From assembly GCA_963842065.1 (NCBI GenBank), contig CAWJEW010000007.1, positions 310,001 to 374,000 of the forward strand: a stretch of DNA of 64,000 nucleotides. Direction: 5' to 3'. Origin of the DNA: CAITWD01 sp963842065. Its GTDB lineage: Bacteria; Actinomycetota; Thermoleophilia; Miltoncostaeales; Miltoncostaeaceae. The notes below the pieces were generated by a model that was given only the letters and a program-made list of their open reading frames with translations, was not told the DNA's origin and made no database searches. A program made the position numbers and the translations under genes. Positions 52,227-61,179 of the stretch are shown piece by piece. Within the stretch, counting starts at the first letter, position 1; every line of letters starts with the position of its first letter.

Positions 52227-53116
52227 GCACATCGACGAGCCCCAGCGGCCGCGGGGGGCGCTTCGTGCGGCGGATCGCCGACCGGCTCCACCACAGTGAG
52301 ACAGCGAGCGGCGACGTCTGGGATGCGATCCAGCTCGCCCGCCACCAGGACCGTCCTTATCCGCTGGACTACATCGCACGCCTGATGTCCGACTTCGAGG
52401 AGCTGCACGGCGACCGCCTCAAGGGCGACGATCCGGCGATTGTGGCCGGCATTGGCCGCTATCACGACGCGCCGCTGGCGATCATCGGGCAGCAGAAGGG
52501 CCGGGACGCCCAGGACCGTGCATATCGCAACTTCGGCATGCCAAGCCCGGAGGGCTATCGCAAGGGCATGCGGCTGATGGAAATGTGCGACCGCCTCAGC
52601 ATCCCGTTGGTCACGCTGATCGACACGCCGGGGGCGTTCCCAGGCGCCGAGGCCGAGGAGCGCGGGCAAGGCGGCGCGATCGCCAAGAGCATGATGATGA
52701 TGCTGCGCCTGCCGGTCCCGACAGTCGCCGTGGTCATCGGTGAGGGATCGTCGGGCGGTGCGCTCGCGCTTGGCGTCGCGGACCGGGTCGTGATGCTTGA
52801 GAACGCCACCTATTCGGTGATCTCGCCGGAAGGCGCGTCGGCAATCCTGTGGCGCGACGCGAGCAAGGCGAAGTTGGCCGCCGCCGCGTTCAAGCCCACG
52901 GCGGCAAACTGCTACCGCTGGGGCGTCGCCGATGCGGTCGTCCCCGAGCCCGAGGGTGGCGCCCATCGTGAGCACGACGAGGCCGCGCGTCTTCTGGACG
53001 GGTACCTGTCGCGGACGATCCGCGAGCTGCAGGCGCTGCCGCAGTTCGAGCGTCGCCGTCAGCGTCGCGAGCGGTTCCGCCGCCTTGGCGCCGTGCGCGA
53101 GCTCACCAGCGTCTAG
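52223..53116 (+). CDS. accA: Acetyl-CoA carboxylase carboxyltransferase alpha subunit
   Basis: 297 residues. Core: IARLMSDFEELHGDRLKGDD, AIIGQQKGRDAQDRAYRNFG, GMPSPEGYRKGMRLMEMCDR, TLIDTPGAFPGAEAEERGQG and VIGEGSSGGALALGVADRVV, then TYSVISPEGASAILWRD. It partners AccD; biotin carboxylase and carrier are not in this window. Separate accA/accD genes differ from most actinomycetes, which use fused alpha/beta-type acyl-CoA carboxylases. Confidence 0.95.
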   Translation: MSTSTSPSGRGGRFVRRIADRLHHSETASGDVWDAIQLARHQDRPYPLDYIARLMSDFEELHGDRLKGDDPAIVAGIGRYHDAPLAIIGQQKGRDAQDRAYRNFGMPSPEGYRKGMRLMEMCDRLSIPLVTLIDTPGAFPGAEAEERGQGGAIAKSMMMMLRLPVPTVAVVIGEGSSGGALALGVADRVVMLENATYSVISPEGASAILWRDASKAKLAAAAFKPTAANCYRWGVADAVVPEPEGGAHREHDEAARLLDGYLSRTIRELQALPQFERRRQRRERFRRLGAVRELTSV

Positions 53117-53127
53117 CGCCGCGCAGC

Positions 53128-53403
53128 CTAGTTGGCGAGCTCGCTGAGCTCGCGTCCCGGCGGCTCGGACGCTGCGTCGACCTTGTGGTGTGCGATGAGC
53201 TCGAGCCGCAGTGCCTCGAAGACCAGCTCGCGGTTGCTTGCGATGTCCTCTCGGGGCGCGACGCCGAGATCGTGCGCGAGCTTGCGGCACCAGCGGCACA
53301 TCTCCGCGGTGGGTCGACGATCGGCGTCCACACGGGCCATGTCCAGCGCGATCGCGACGACGCCGCGTGCTGCCGCGCGTGGGTCTGGTCCATTGACCGT
53401 CAT
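53128..53403 (-). CDS. Small hypothetical protein with a CxxC motif
   Basis: 91 residues, unrecognised. One Cys pair sits in TAEMCRWCRKLAHDLGV. The rest is largely helical and Arg/Ala-rich, without membrane segments. A GGAG nine bases before the ATG supports a real gene. Convergent with accA. About 80 bp separate it from the lipid-kinase gene upstream on the same strand. Confidence 0.55.
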   Translation of the reverse strand: MTVNGPDPRAAARGVVAIALDMARVDADRRPTAEMCRWCRKLAHDLGVAPREDIASNRELVFEALRLELIAHHKVDAASEPPGRELSELAN

Positions 53404-53484
53404 TTCGCACGTCTCCTCGGGTCAGGGCTCGGCGACCGCTCGGCCGGCCATACGACCATCCATCGGTCCGGCTCCGGGGGACCT

Positions 53485-54417
53485 TTAGGGGCCGGGCGCG
53501 TACACGCGCAGGCGCCCACCGGGCGACAGCGTGATGTCTGAGACCTCGCCGAACGGGTCGCCGTCGACCTGGACCGGAAACGGCCTGTCGGCGGTGATCC
53601 GCAGCGGCGACACGGTCGTGCCGCCGACCAGGCCGGGGCCTGCCAGATGCTCGGCGCTGGTCAGCCCGAGCAGGATCAGTCGCATCACGCGCAGCAGCGA
53701 GCGATCGGTGAGGCCGATCCACTCCAGGCACCCGTCCCAGGCGACGTGCGGCAGCAGGTTCAGCGGCTGCGGGCCGAGGTAGGCGTAGGGGGCTCCGCAG
53801 GCGGCGATCAGCGAGTGGACGCGGACGCCCTCGGTTCCCCCACCGAGGTGCAGCGTCAGCGCGGGCCCGCGCCGCAGCGCCTGCATCCCGGGTCCCGCGC
53901 TGGCAAGGACGAAGGTCGCCTGACGTAGGCGGCGCTTGAGGTTGGGATGCCGCTCGACCCACGCGACGGTCGCAGCGTCGAGACCGATCCCGGCATTGAC
54001 GCAGAACACGCCCTGACGTCCGTCGGATGCCACCCGACCGATGGCCAGCTCGCGATAGGGGTGCTCGAGCGCGGTCACCACGATTTCGGCGGCACGTTCC
54101 GGGTTTGCCGGCCAGCCGAGGCCGCGGGCAAGCACATTGGTCGATCCCCCCGGCAGCGGGATGAGCGGCACCTCGGTGTCGGCCAAGACGCTCGCGGCGA
54201 TCCCGATCGTTCCGTCGCCGCCCAGCACCGCGACGCGACGCGCGCCGGCGCCGACGGCTTCTTCTACGGCGCGCCGAAGGTCGCGCGCCCCGTTGGGGGC
54301 CGCGACGTACATGAGGCCGAGCGGGGCAAGCTCGGACTCGATCCGTCGGCGCAGCTGCGGTGTTGTGCGCGTGGCCAGCGGGTTCACGACGAGGGCGATC
54401 GGCTGAGTCGCGCTCAC
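53485..54417 (-). CDS. Diacylglycerol-kinase-family lipid kinase (YegS/BmrU-like)
   Basis: 310 residues. The catalytic loop is VAVLGGDGTIGIAASVLADT and the lipid/nucleotide site is LIPLPGGSTNVLARGLGWPA; VNAGIGLDAATVAWVERHP begins the C-terminal beta-sandwich, which ends FPVQVDGDPFGE. Family members phosphorylate diacylglycerol, sphingoid or other lipid alcohols. The ATG overlaps the upstream hydrolase gene stop by 4 bp, so the two are coupled. Confidence 0.88.
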   Translation of the reverse strand: MSATQPIALVVNPLATRTTPQLRRRIESELAPLGLMYVAAPNGARDLRRAVEEAVGAGARRVAVLGGDGTIGIAASVLADTEVPLIPLPGGSTNVLARGLGWPANPERAAEIVVTALEHPYRELAIGRVASDGRQGVFCVNAGIGLDAATVAWVERHPNLKRRLRQATFVLASAGPGMQALRRGPALTLHLGGGTEGVRVHSLIAACGAPYAYLGPQPLNLLPHVAWDGCLEWIGLTDRSLLRVMRLILLGLTSAEHLAGPGLVGGTTVSPLRITADRPFPVQVDGDPFGEVSDITLSPGGRLRVYAPGP

Positions 54418-55109
54418 CGATCCGCCACTGTGAGCTCAACACGGGTCAGGAAGGCCGCAATGATCAGCGCCGTCGTGGCGGGGGCGTCTGCGTGGACCAG
54501 GTGACCCGCCTGCGCGACGACGATCATGTGGCTGCTGTGCAGGGAACGGGCAAGCTCGGCGGCCTCGTGCGGCGGCGCCCAGCCGTCCTGTTCGCCGACG
54601 ACGACCAGCACGGGGCAGCGGACCTCGGGCGCCGTCGCGCTGACGTCAATCCGGGCGGACATCGCCAAGTCGGTCTCCAGGGTACGCGGCCCGATGGCGT
54701 GCATCGCGTCCGCCAGCGCGTCGCCGAACTCACTATCGGGCTCGCGCATGCTGGCGGCCAGGAGCGCGTGCACGGCGTCCTGGCTGGTCGCACGTCGCAC
54801 GTCGGGGACGTGCAGCCGCGGGCCTCCGCCCAGTACGACGACGCCGTCGAGGGTTTCCGGGCGGCGACGGGCGACCTCGAGCGCCAGCAAGGCGCCCAGA
54901 CCATGCCCGACCAGCACGCGCGATCCTTCGAGTTGTGTGATCGCGAGACCAATCCAGTCGGCGAGTTCGGCCTCGTCGGCGATCGGATCGCCGGTCGGGT
55001 GCCCGGGGAGCTCGAGCACGGCCGCGCCGTCGAAGCGCTCCGAAACCGAACCCCACAGGGAAGACCCCGCGATGGCGCCATGGAGGAAGATCGGCCGAGG
55101 GGCGGTCAT
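54414..55109 (-). CDS. Alpha/beta-hydrolase-fold protein lacking the usual Ser nucleophile
   Basis: 231 residues. FLHGAIAGSSLWGSV gives the oxyanion loop, VLVGHGLGALLALEVA the nucleophile elbow, VLVVVGEQDGWAPPHEA the acid and VVAQAGHLVHADAP the His. The elbow has Gly where nearly all relatives have Ser (GHGLG instead of GHSxG), a change reachable from AGT by one base. It may be a non-hydrolytic member or a sequence error. ATG at 55109 preferred; divergent from the HAD gene across about 127 bp that should contain both promoters. Confidence 0.75.
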   Translation of the reverse strand: MTAPRPIFLHGAIAGSSLWGSVSERFDGAAVLELPGHPTGDPIADEAELADWIGLAITQLEGSRVLVGHGLGALLALEVARRRPETLDGVVVLGGGPRLHVPDVRRATSQDAVHALLAASMREPDSEFGDALADAMHAIGPRTLETDLAMSARIDVSATAPEVRCPVLVVVGEQDGWAPPHEAAELARSLHSSHMIVVAQAGHLVHADAPATTALIIAAFLTRVELTVADR

Positions 55110-55236
55110 GGTCCCCTGCGTTGTGGGTGGCCCGTGCCGATCGGGTCGAACGCCCCGGGGCGGCGGCACGTTGTGCGTTCCCGGGATGTTAGTCGGAGGG
55201 AGGCGGGCGGGCCTTTGGTACCATGCGGCGCCCGTG

Positions 55237-55896
55237 ATGCGTTTCCTTATCGCCATCGATTTCGACGGCACGATCACGCAGCACGACACGCTGCACCTCA
55301 TCGTCGATCGCTTCGGCGATCGGTCGGTGTGGGATCGCCTGACCCCCGACGTCATCGCGGGCCGGGTGAGCGTTGAGGAGGCCATGCAGGCGGAGTTTGC
55401 AACCGTTCGTGCTACACCGGACCAGGTCTTGGAGCTGGTGCGCGCCCGCGCGGGCATTCGCGACGGCTTCGTCGAGTTCGTCGCATGGGCGCGGCTGGCG
55501 GGGCACGAGGTGCGGGTGCTCTCGAATGGCTTTCGCATGGTGATCGCCGACACGCTCACGCGTTTGGGGCTCGCGGATCTGCCGTTCGACTCCCACGACG
55601 CCGAGTTCTCGGCCGCCGGCACGCGGCTCGTCTGGACCGCCCGCGGCGAGCGCTGCGCGATGTGCAACCGTCCCTGCAAGCGATTTGATCTGGCCGGGGC
55701 GCGCGGGAGCTTTCCGGTCGTCTACGTCGGCGACGGCGTCTCTGACCGTTGCGTCTGCGGGGCCGCCGATGTGGTCTTCGCCCGCGCCGAGCTGGCCGAT
55801 TGGCTCCGCGACGCGGGCCGTCCGTTCGTGCTGTTCGAGGACTTCGGGCAGGTGCGCACCCATCTCGAGCAGCTGACGGAGGTCCCATCCCGATGA
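55237..55896 (+). CDS. HAD-superfamily phosphatase (MtnX-like)
   Basis: 219 residues. Catalytic loop FLIAIDFDGTITQHDTLHLI, motif II VRVLSNGFRMVI, and motif III/IV VVYVGDGVSDRCVCGAADVV. This resembles MtnX-type phosphatases of the methionine-salvage pathway, though a broader HAD-IB role is possible. A Cys pair in RCAMCNRPCKRF lies in the insertion. The last base of its stop region overlaps the ileS ATG (ATGA). A GTG one codon upstream is an alternative start. Confidence 0.82.
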   Translation: MRFLIAIDFDGTITQHDTLHLIVDRFGDRSVWDRLTPDVIAGRVSVEEAMQAEFATVRATPDQVLELVRARAGIRDGFVEFVAWARLAGHEVRVLSNGFRMVIADTLTRLGLADLPFDSHDAEFSAAGTRLVWTARGERCAMCNRPCKRFDLAGARGSFPVVYVGDGVSDRCVCGAADVVFARAELADWLRDAGRPFVLFEDFGQVRTHLEQLTEVPSR

Positions 55897-58800
55897 GCGA
55901 ATCCCCGGTGGCCCGGCGTGGCTGGCGGATCCCAGGGCCGAGTGCCGACTGGCGCGCGATGGAAGCGCGCGTGCTGGCGTTCTGGCGGGATGAGCACATC
56001 TTCGCGCGGAGCGTCGCCGAGCGCCGGGGCGCAGAGCCATACGTCTTCTATGAGGGACCGCCGACGGCCAACGGCCGTCCGGGGTCCCACCACGTGCTCT
56101 CACGCGTGTTCAAGGACGTCTTCCCGCGCTTTCACACGATGCGCGGACGTTACGTCGAGCGCCGCGGCGGTTGGGACTGTCACGGGCTACCGGTCGAGCT
56201 CGAAGTTGAGAAGCGCCTCGGGCTTCCCGGCAAGCCCGGGATCGAGGCGTATGGGATCGCCGAGTTCAATCGGCAGTGCCGCGAGTCCGTGCTGACCTAC
56301 CTCGAAGAGTGGGAGCGCCTGACCGAGCGGATCGGATTCTGGATCGACACCGACCGGGCCTATCGCACGATGGACCCGCCCTTCATCGAGAGCGTGTGGT
56401 GGAGCCTGGCCGAGCTCAACGACCGGGGTCTCATCTATGAAAGCGACAAGGTCGTGCCCTATTGCCCGCGTTGCGGTACGGCCCTGTCGAGCCACGAGGT
56501 CGCGCTCGGCTACAAGGATATCGAGGACCCGTCGGTGTACGTGCGCTTGCCGCTGGTCGATCGCCCGGATACCGCACTGCTCGTGTGGACGACAACTCCG
56601 TGGACGCTACCGGCCAACCAGGCTGTCGCCGTGAACCCCGACGTGACCTACGTCGTGGCCGAGCACGCCGGTGAGCGCCTGCTGCTGGCTGAGCCGCTCG
56701 TGGCCAACGTGCTCGGCGAGGATGCTGTGATCCTCGAGCGGCTTCCCGCCGCGGCCCTCGTCGGGTGGGCCTACGCGCCGCCGTTCCCTGATATCGCCGG
56801 CGCGCATCGCATCCTCCCGGCCGGGTTCGTCACTACCGAGGACGGGACGGGCATCGTTCACATCGCGCCGGCATTCGGTGAGGATGACATGGGCGTGGCG
56901 CGGGCCCACGGGCTCGATGCACCGAATCCCGTCGACCGGCAGGGCCGCTTTACGTCGGCCGTGCCGCTGGTCGCAGGGGTGTTCGCCAAGGACGCCGACC
57001 GTGCGCTGATCGAGGATCTGCGCGCACGCGGGAGGCTGTTTCGCGAACTCGCCTACGTGCACGCGTATCCGCACTGCTGGCGCTGCCAGACCCCGTTGCT
57101 CTACTACGCCGAGCCATCCTGGTACATCCGCACGACCGATGTGCGCGCACGCATGCTCGAGCTCAACGCCGAGATCGGGTGGCATCCTGACCGGGTTCGT
57201 GACGGTCGCTTCGGGAAGTGGCTAGAGGGCAACGTCGACTGGGCCATCTCCCGTGAGCGCTACTGGGGCACGCCGCTGCCGTTTTGGCGCTGCGATACCT
57301 GCGACCACGTTGAGGTGATCGGCTCGTTCGCGCGCCTGCGCGAACTGGCCACAACCGAGGTCGGCGAGGACCTCGACCCGCATCGTCCCGACGTCGACGA
57401 CGTCGTCATTCGCTGCCCGGCGTGCGGCGGCGAGGCGCGTCGCGTGCCCGAGGTGCTCGATGTCTGGTACGACAGCGGGGCAATGCCGTTCGCCCAGCAG
57501 CATCATCCCTTTGCGACGGGCGGCGACCTGTCGGGGGTCTTCCCGGCCGACTTCATCTGTGAGGCGATCGATCAGACCCGCGGATGGTTCTACTCGCTTC
57601 TTGCCGAATCGACGCTCCTGTTCGATCAGGCCGCGTATCGCAACGTCATCTGCCTGGGCCTGATCCTGGACGCCGAGGGCCAGAAGATGAGCAAGAGCCG
57701 TGGGAATGTGATCGAGCCCTGGAGCGTGCTCGACCGGCAGGGCGCCGACGCGTTCCGGTGGTACCTGCTCACCGCGCAGAGCCCCTGGGACTCGTTCCGC
57801 TTCAGCCTAGATGCCGTCGACGAATCAATGCGCTTCCTGCTGACCCTCTGGAACACGTACGTGTTCCTGGTGACCTATGCGGCGCTTCCGGACGGGTGGT
57901 CGCCGGGCGGCGACGATCCCGCGCCGGCGGAGCGCCCGCTGCTGGACCGCTGGATCCTCTCGCGGTGCGATGCGCTCACCGCCGGCGTGACCCGGTGCCT
58001 TGAGGCGTATGACGCGACCGGCGCCGGGCGCCTGTTGGACACGTTCGTCGACGATCTCTCAAACTGGTATGTCCGCGTTTCGCGGGCGCGCTTTTGGGGC
58101 GGCCGTCAGGGCGAGGTGGTCGCAAACGGCGATCAGCGGGCCGCCTTCGCCACGCTCCACGAATGCCTCGCGCGCGTCGCGCTGATGGTCGCGCCATTCT
58201 GCCCGTTCGTCGCCGAGGAGCTCTACGCAAACCTCGTGGCGGCTCACGATCCGGATGCGGCGCCCAGCGTGCATCTGGCGCTGTGGCCTGCCGCCGCCGG
58301 CCGGGAAGATCCGGAACTCGAGATCGCGATCGAGGCGGCACGCATCGCCGTCTCGCTCGGGCGGGGCGCGCGCTCGGAGGCCAAGATCAAGATCCGGCAG
58401 CCGTTGGCTCAAGCGGTCATCGCCTGCCCGCCCGCGACGGCAGCCGCCCTGGATGGTGTGGGCGAGCTCATCGCGCGCGAGCTCAACGTCCACGACGTCC
58501 GGTTCGTGACGGATCCGGGTGAGCTCGTGGCGGTGACGATCAAGCCCAACTACCGAACGCTCGGGCCGCGCTTCGGTAAGGCGATGCCCGCCCTCGCCGC
58601 GGCTGTCGCCGCGCTTCCCGGTGCCGAGAGTGCTCGCCGGTTGGAAGCCGGCAACCCGGTGACCGTCCCCTTCAACGGCGGCACGCTCGAGCTGGGCCAC
58701 GAGGACCTGCTGATCACGGCACGGCCGACGGAGGGCTACGCGGTCGGTCAGGAGTCAGGGATGGCCGTGGGCCTCACGACCGAGATCACACCGACACTGC

Positions 58801-59090
58801 GGCGTGAGGGGCTTGCGCGTGAGATCGTCCACGCGGTCCAAAACGCGCGTCGTGCCGCCGGCCTGCGGGTCGAGGAGCGCGTCGTACTGCACCTCGACGG
58901 TTCCGGGCCGGTGCGCGAGGCCGTCGACGCGTTCGGGAAGCGAATCGCCTCCGAGACGCTGGCCGAGCATGTCACCGTCGGACACGCGGCGCCGTTTGCC
59001 GGTATGCATCGCGAAGAGCTCGTCGTCGATGGCGAGCCGATGGCAATCCGCATCGACCGCATCGACACGGATCGCGGCATAGCGGACTAG
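55893..59090 (+). CDS. ileS: Isoleucyl-tRNA synthetase
   Basis: 1065 residues; GGAGG nine bases upstream of the ATG. The HIGH-type motif appears as PPTANGRPGSHHVLSRVFKD, then GWDCHGLPVELEVEKRLGLP and VVPYCPRCGTALSSHEVALG. The editing domain includes VWTTTPWTLPANQAVAVNPD; the class I catalytic loop is GQKMSKSRGNVIEPW (about 597). DNLSNWYVR-type anticodon region is present as DDLSNWYVRVSRARFWGG. It looks like the longer, type 2 (Thermus/eukaryote-like) form. Coupled to the HAD gene by ATGA. Confidence 0.96.
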   Translation: MSESPVARRGWRIPGPSADWRAMEARVLAFWRDEHIFARSVAERRGAEPYVFYEGPPTANGRPGSHHVLSRVFKDVFPRFHTMRGRYVERRGGWDCHGLPVELEVEKRLGLPGKPGIEAYGIAEFNRQCRESVLTYLEEWERLTERIGFWIDTDRAYRTMDPPFIESVWWSLAELNDRGLIYESDKVVPYCPRCGTALSSHEVALGYKDIEDPSVYVRLPLVDRPDTALLVWTTTPWTLPANQAVAVNPDVTYVVAEHAGERLLLAEPLVANVLGEDAVILERLPAAALVGWAYAPPFPDIAGAHRILPAGFVTTEDGTGIVHIAPAFGEDDMGVARAHGLDAPNPVDRQGRFTSAVPLVAGVFAKDADRALIEDLRARGRLFRELAYVHAYPHCWRCQTPLLYYAEPSWYIRTTDVRARMLELNAEIGWHPDRVRDGRFGKWLEGNVDWAISRERYWGTPLPFWRCDTCDHVEVIGSFARLRELATTEVGEDLDPHRPDVDDVVIRCPACGGEARRVPEVLDVWYDSGAMPFAQQHHPFATGGDLSGVFPADFICEAIDQTRGWFYSLLAESTLLFDQAAYRNVICLGLILDAEGQKMSKSRGNVIEPWSVLDRQGADAFRWYLLTAQSPWDSFRFSLDAVDESMRFLLTLWNTYVFLVTYAALPDGWSPGGDDPAPAERPLLDRWILSRCDALTAGVTRCLEAYDATGAGRLLDTFVDDLSNWYVRVSRARFWGGRQGEVVANGDQRAAFATLHECLARVALMVAPFCPFVAEELYANLVAAHDPDAAPSVHLALWPAAAGREDPELEIAIEAARIAVSLGRGARSEAKIKIRQPLAQAVIACPPATAAALDGVGELIARELNVHDVRFVTDPGELVAVTIKPNYRTLGPRFGKAMPALAAAVAALPGAESARRLEAGNPVTVPFNGGTLELGHEDLLITARPTEGYAVGQESGMAVGLTTEITPTLRREGLAREIVHAVQNARRAAGLRVEERVVLHLDGSGPVREAVDAFGKRIASETLAEHVTVGHAAPFAGMHREELVVDGEPMAIRIDRIDTDRGIAD

Positions 59091-59341
59091 CGCCGGGGCC
59101 CTCCGCCGCGCACGAGCGTGAGGTCGTCATCACCATGCAACCGGCTCCAGACACGCTCGGGGTTCAGGCCGAACTTCTCGATGAGCCGGGGGAGGTGGAC
59201 GACGTCGGCGGTCTCCTCGAGGCGAAGTCCGACGATCTTCCCATCCCCGATGACGAGGAGGACGCCGGGCTCGTCCTCGGGGACTCGCGTGGTGATGTCG
59301 GCAAACGGCTGAACGGCGCCGACGGACAGATAGATGGGCAT
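59087..59341 (-). CDS. Small hypothetical protein, DUF-like fold unknown
   Basis: 84 residues, unrecognised. The sequence MPIYLSVGAVQPFADITTRV and GVLLVIGDGKIVGLRLEETA suggests a small beta-rich fold with one helix (HLPRLIEKFGLNPERV). GGAG nine bases before the ATG at 59341 supports it; a GTG ten codons upstream is an alternative. It overlaps the ileS stop by 4 bp, in convergent orientation. Confidence 0.5.
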   Translation of the reverse strand: MPIYLSVGAVQPFADITTRVPEDEPGVLLVIGDGKIVGLRLEETADVVHLPRLIEKFGLNPERVWSRLHGDDDLTLVRGGGPRR

Positions 59342-59466
59342 GTGTGGCGACTCCAGGAAAATGGCGGGCACGCACCGGGCCGAGTCTGCGCACCGGCGAC
59401 AGCAGCGCGTCGAATCCTAGTGGGTTTGCGTCGGCGTGAGCGGTGCGGGTCCCGAATTCGGACGGC

Positions 59467-60285
59467 TCAGGCCCGCGCCGGAATCGCGCGGTCCAGTGCG
59501 ATCAGTAGGTCGAGCACCCCGGCAGGGCCGACGACCGCGGCGTCGGCCGCCGCCCGCAGGTCCGCGGGCGTCTCCGGGCTCGTTGCCACGACAGCGATCG
59601 CCGTCGCGAGTTGTCCGGCGTCGCGCAAGGCGTGCAGGGCGCGCCACGCGTCGGCGTCGGTGCGGTCGTCCCCGAAATACGCGGCGTGCCGCCAGTCGCC
59701 GCCGCCAAGCAGTTCGCGGACGGCTGTGCCTTTGTCGATGGCGACCGGCGGGCGCACCTCCATCACCATCCGTCCCCAGGTCACGACCAGGCCGCGGTGC
59801 TCGGCGTCCGGAGCGAAACGCTCCCGCAGCAGCGCGTAGGCAGCATCGGGGTCCGGAGCGCGCCGCCAGTGCACTGACAGCGTCGCCCCCTTGGGCTCGA
59901 TGTGCAGCCCCCGCTGGGCGGCCACGGTGGTGTCCCAGTGCTCGGCGACGTCGGCGATGGCGGTCAGCCATGGCCGCGCGCCGTCGGCGATCGTGACCGG
60001 GCGATCCGGGAACTGGAGCTCAAAGCCGTGGTTGCCGGCGTACGCGCAGCCGGGGATGTCGACGATCCGGCGCAGGTCGGTGATGCTGCGGCCGCTGATG
60101 AACGCCACGACCCCGAGGCGGTCGCGCAAGCGAACGACGACCTGCCGCGCGCCGTCGATCATGCGGGCGTCCTGCGGGTGGGCGACAATAGGCGCCAACG
60201 TCCCGTCGAGATCGAGAAAGAGCGCCGATCGGGCAGGATGGGCGGCCAGTGGCGCGCACGCGGCTGCGGCGAGGGAGACAGACAC
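59467..60285 (-). CDS. otsB: Trehalose-6-phosphate phosphatase
   Basis: About 272 residues. HAD motif I ALFLDLDGTLAPIVAHPQDA, motif II VAFISGRSITDLRRI, GNHGFELQ, GLHIEPKGATLSVHWR, and motif IV HAAYFGDDRTDADAW. It completes the OtsA route by dephosphorylating trehalose 6-phosphate. OtsA itself is at 11.5 kb. The GTG at 60285 leaves only one base to the divergent GTG at 60287; a longer upstream frame would run into the TauE-like gene. Leaderless transcription is possible. Confidence 0.88.
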   Translation of the reverse strand: MSVSLAAAACAPLAAHPARSALFLDLDGTLAPIVAHPQDARMIDGARQVVVRLRDRLGVVAFISGRSITDLRRIVDIPGCAYAGNHGFELQFPDRPVTIADGARPWLTAIADVAEHWDTTVAAQRGLHIEPKGATLSVHWRRAPDPDAAYALLRERFAPDAEHRGLVVTWGRMVMEVRPPVAIDKGTAVRELLGGGDWRHAAYFGDDRTDADAWRALHALRDAGQLATAIAVVATSPETPADLRAAADAAVVGPAGVLDLLIALDRAIPARA

Positions 60286-60304
60286 CGTGGACGAGGCTAC
60301 CAGT

Positions 60305-60664
60305 GTGCGACACCAGCGGACGGTCCTCGTCGGCGCGGGCGCCCTGGCTGGCTTGGTGTCTGCCCTGTTCGGGGTCGGCGGCGGGATTGTCATCGTGCCG
60401 ATCCTCATCGCATTCGCCGGCTACGACGCCAAGCGCGCGACGTCCACCTCCTTGGCGGCCATCATCCCGATCGCCATTTGGGGCACGATCGCCGAGGGCG
60501 CGCTCGGCAATGTCGACTGGCGGGTCGCGGCGCTCGTCGGGGTGCCCGCCATGCTCGGCGTGACAGTCGGCGTTGCCATCAAGCAGCGCATCAGCACCGC
60601 GCGGCTCGAGATCGGGTTCGCCGTGCTGATGTTCGCCGTCGCGATACTGCTCGTGGTGAACTGA
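60305..60664 (+). CDS. Half-size TauE/SafE-family membrane protein, first of a pair
   Basis: About 119 residues (125 if the GTG at 60287 is used) with four hydrophobic segments. ALAGLVSALFGVGGGIVIVP is the family motif, followed by STSLAAIIPIAIWGTIAEGA. Full TauE/SafE anion exporters have two such halves in one chain; here this protein is one half and the next gene is the other, joined by TGATG. They probably form a heterodimeric carrier for sulfonate/sulfite-like anions. The substrate is unknown. Confidence 0.75.
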   Translation: MRHQRTVLVGAGALAGLVSALFGVGGGIVIVPILIAFAGYDAKRATSTSLAAIIPIAIWGTIAEGALGNVDWRVAALVGVPAMLGVTVGVAIKQRISTARLEIGFAVLMFAVAILLVVN

Positions 60665-61062
60665 TGGGCGCCGACATACTGGTGATCATGCTCGGCGCTG
60701 CCACCGGGGCCGTATCGGGCGTGTTCGGGGTCGGCGGTGGCGTGCTGTTCGTCCCGACGCTGGTGCTGATCGTCGGCCTGAGCGAGGTGCACGCTCAGGC
60801 CACCTCGCTCTTGGCGATCGTCCCGGTCGCGGTGCTCGGAACGTGGCGCGAGCGCGCCACGGGCCGGGTCGATTGGCGCGATGTCGTCGTCATCGGTATC
60901 GCGGCGATCCTGACGGCGGTCATCGGTGCGTTGGTGTCCGACGTTGCGCCGCAGCGCGCGCTCCGGATCGGTTTCGCGCTGGTTCTCGTGTGGACGGCGA
61001 TCCGCATCGTCGTCGGGGTCCGGCGCGCGGCCGAGTCGGAGCGCCCGGACGGGCCATCGTAG
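60664..61062 (+). CDS. Half-size TauE/SafE-family membrane protein, second of a pair
   Basis: 132 residues, four hydrophobic segments. GAATGAVSGVFGVGGGVLFV repeats the family motif of its neighbour, with ATSLLAIVPVAVLGTWRERA. The C-terminal tail (GVRRAAESERPDGPS) is cytoplasmic-like and polar. The ATG shares one base with the preceding stop. A strong bidirectional hairpin lies 56 bp after its stop. Confidence 0.75.
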   Translation: MGADILVIMLGAATGAVSGVFGVGGGVLFVPTLVLIVGLSEVHAQATSLLAIVPVAVLGTWRERATGRVDWRDVVVIGIAAILTAVIGALVSDVAPQRALRIGFALVLVWTAIRIVVGVRRAAESERPDGPS

Positions 61063-61117
61063 CCGCCCGACGACGCGGTACCGCGGGGAGGCGACACACG
61101 AACGCGTCCGAAATGCA

Positions 61118-61155
61118 CTGCGGGGTGGGTCTTCCGAAGAAGACCCACCCCGCAG
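61118..61155. terminator. Strong bidirectional hairpin terminator
   Basis: Perfect 17-base arms at 61118-61134 and 61139-61155 with a CGAA loop, between the TauE-like pair and the convergent decarboxylase genes. No T tract is present on either strand. Its length and perfection make it the clearest terminator-type structure in the window. Confidence 0.8.
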
Positions 61156-61179
61156 AGGGTCCAGCGAATGCGGTGCGGC

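Noticed and set aside
51878..54442. Very long minus-strand open frame of about 850 codons
   Set aside because: It is antisense to accD, accA and overlaps the lipid-kinase gene; its translation is Arg/Ala-rich without any domain, as expected from the reverse of G+C-rich coding DNA.
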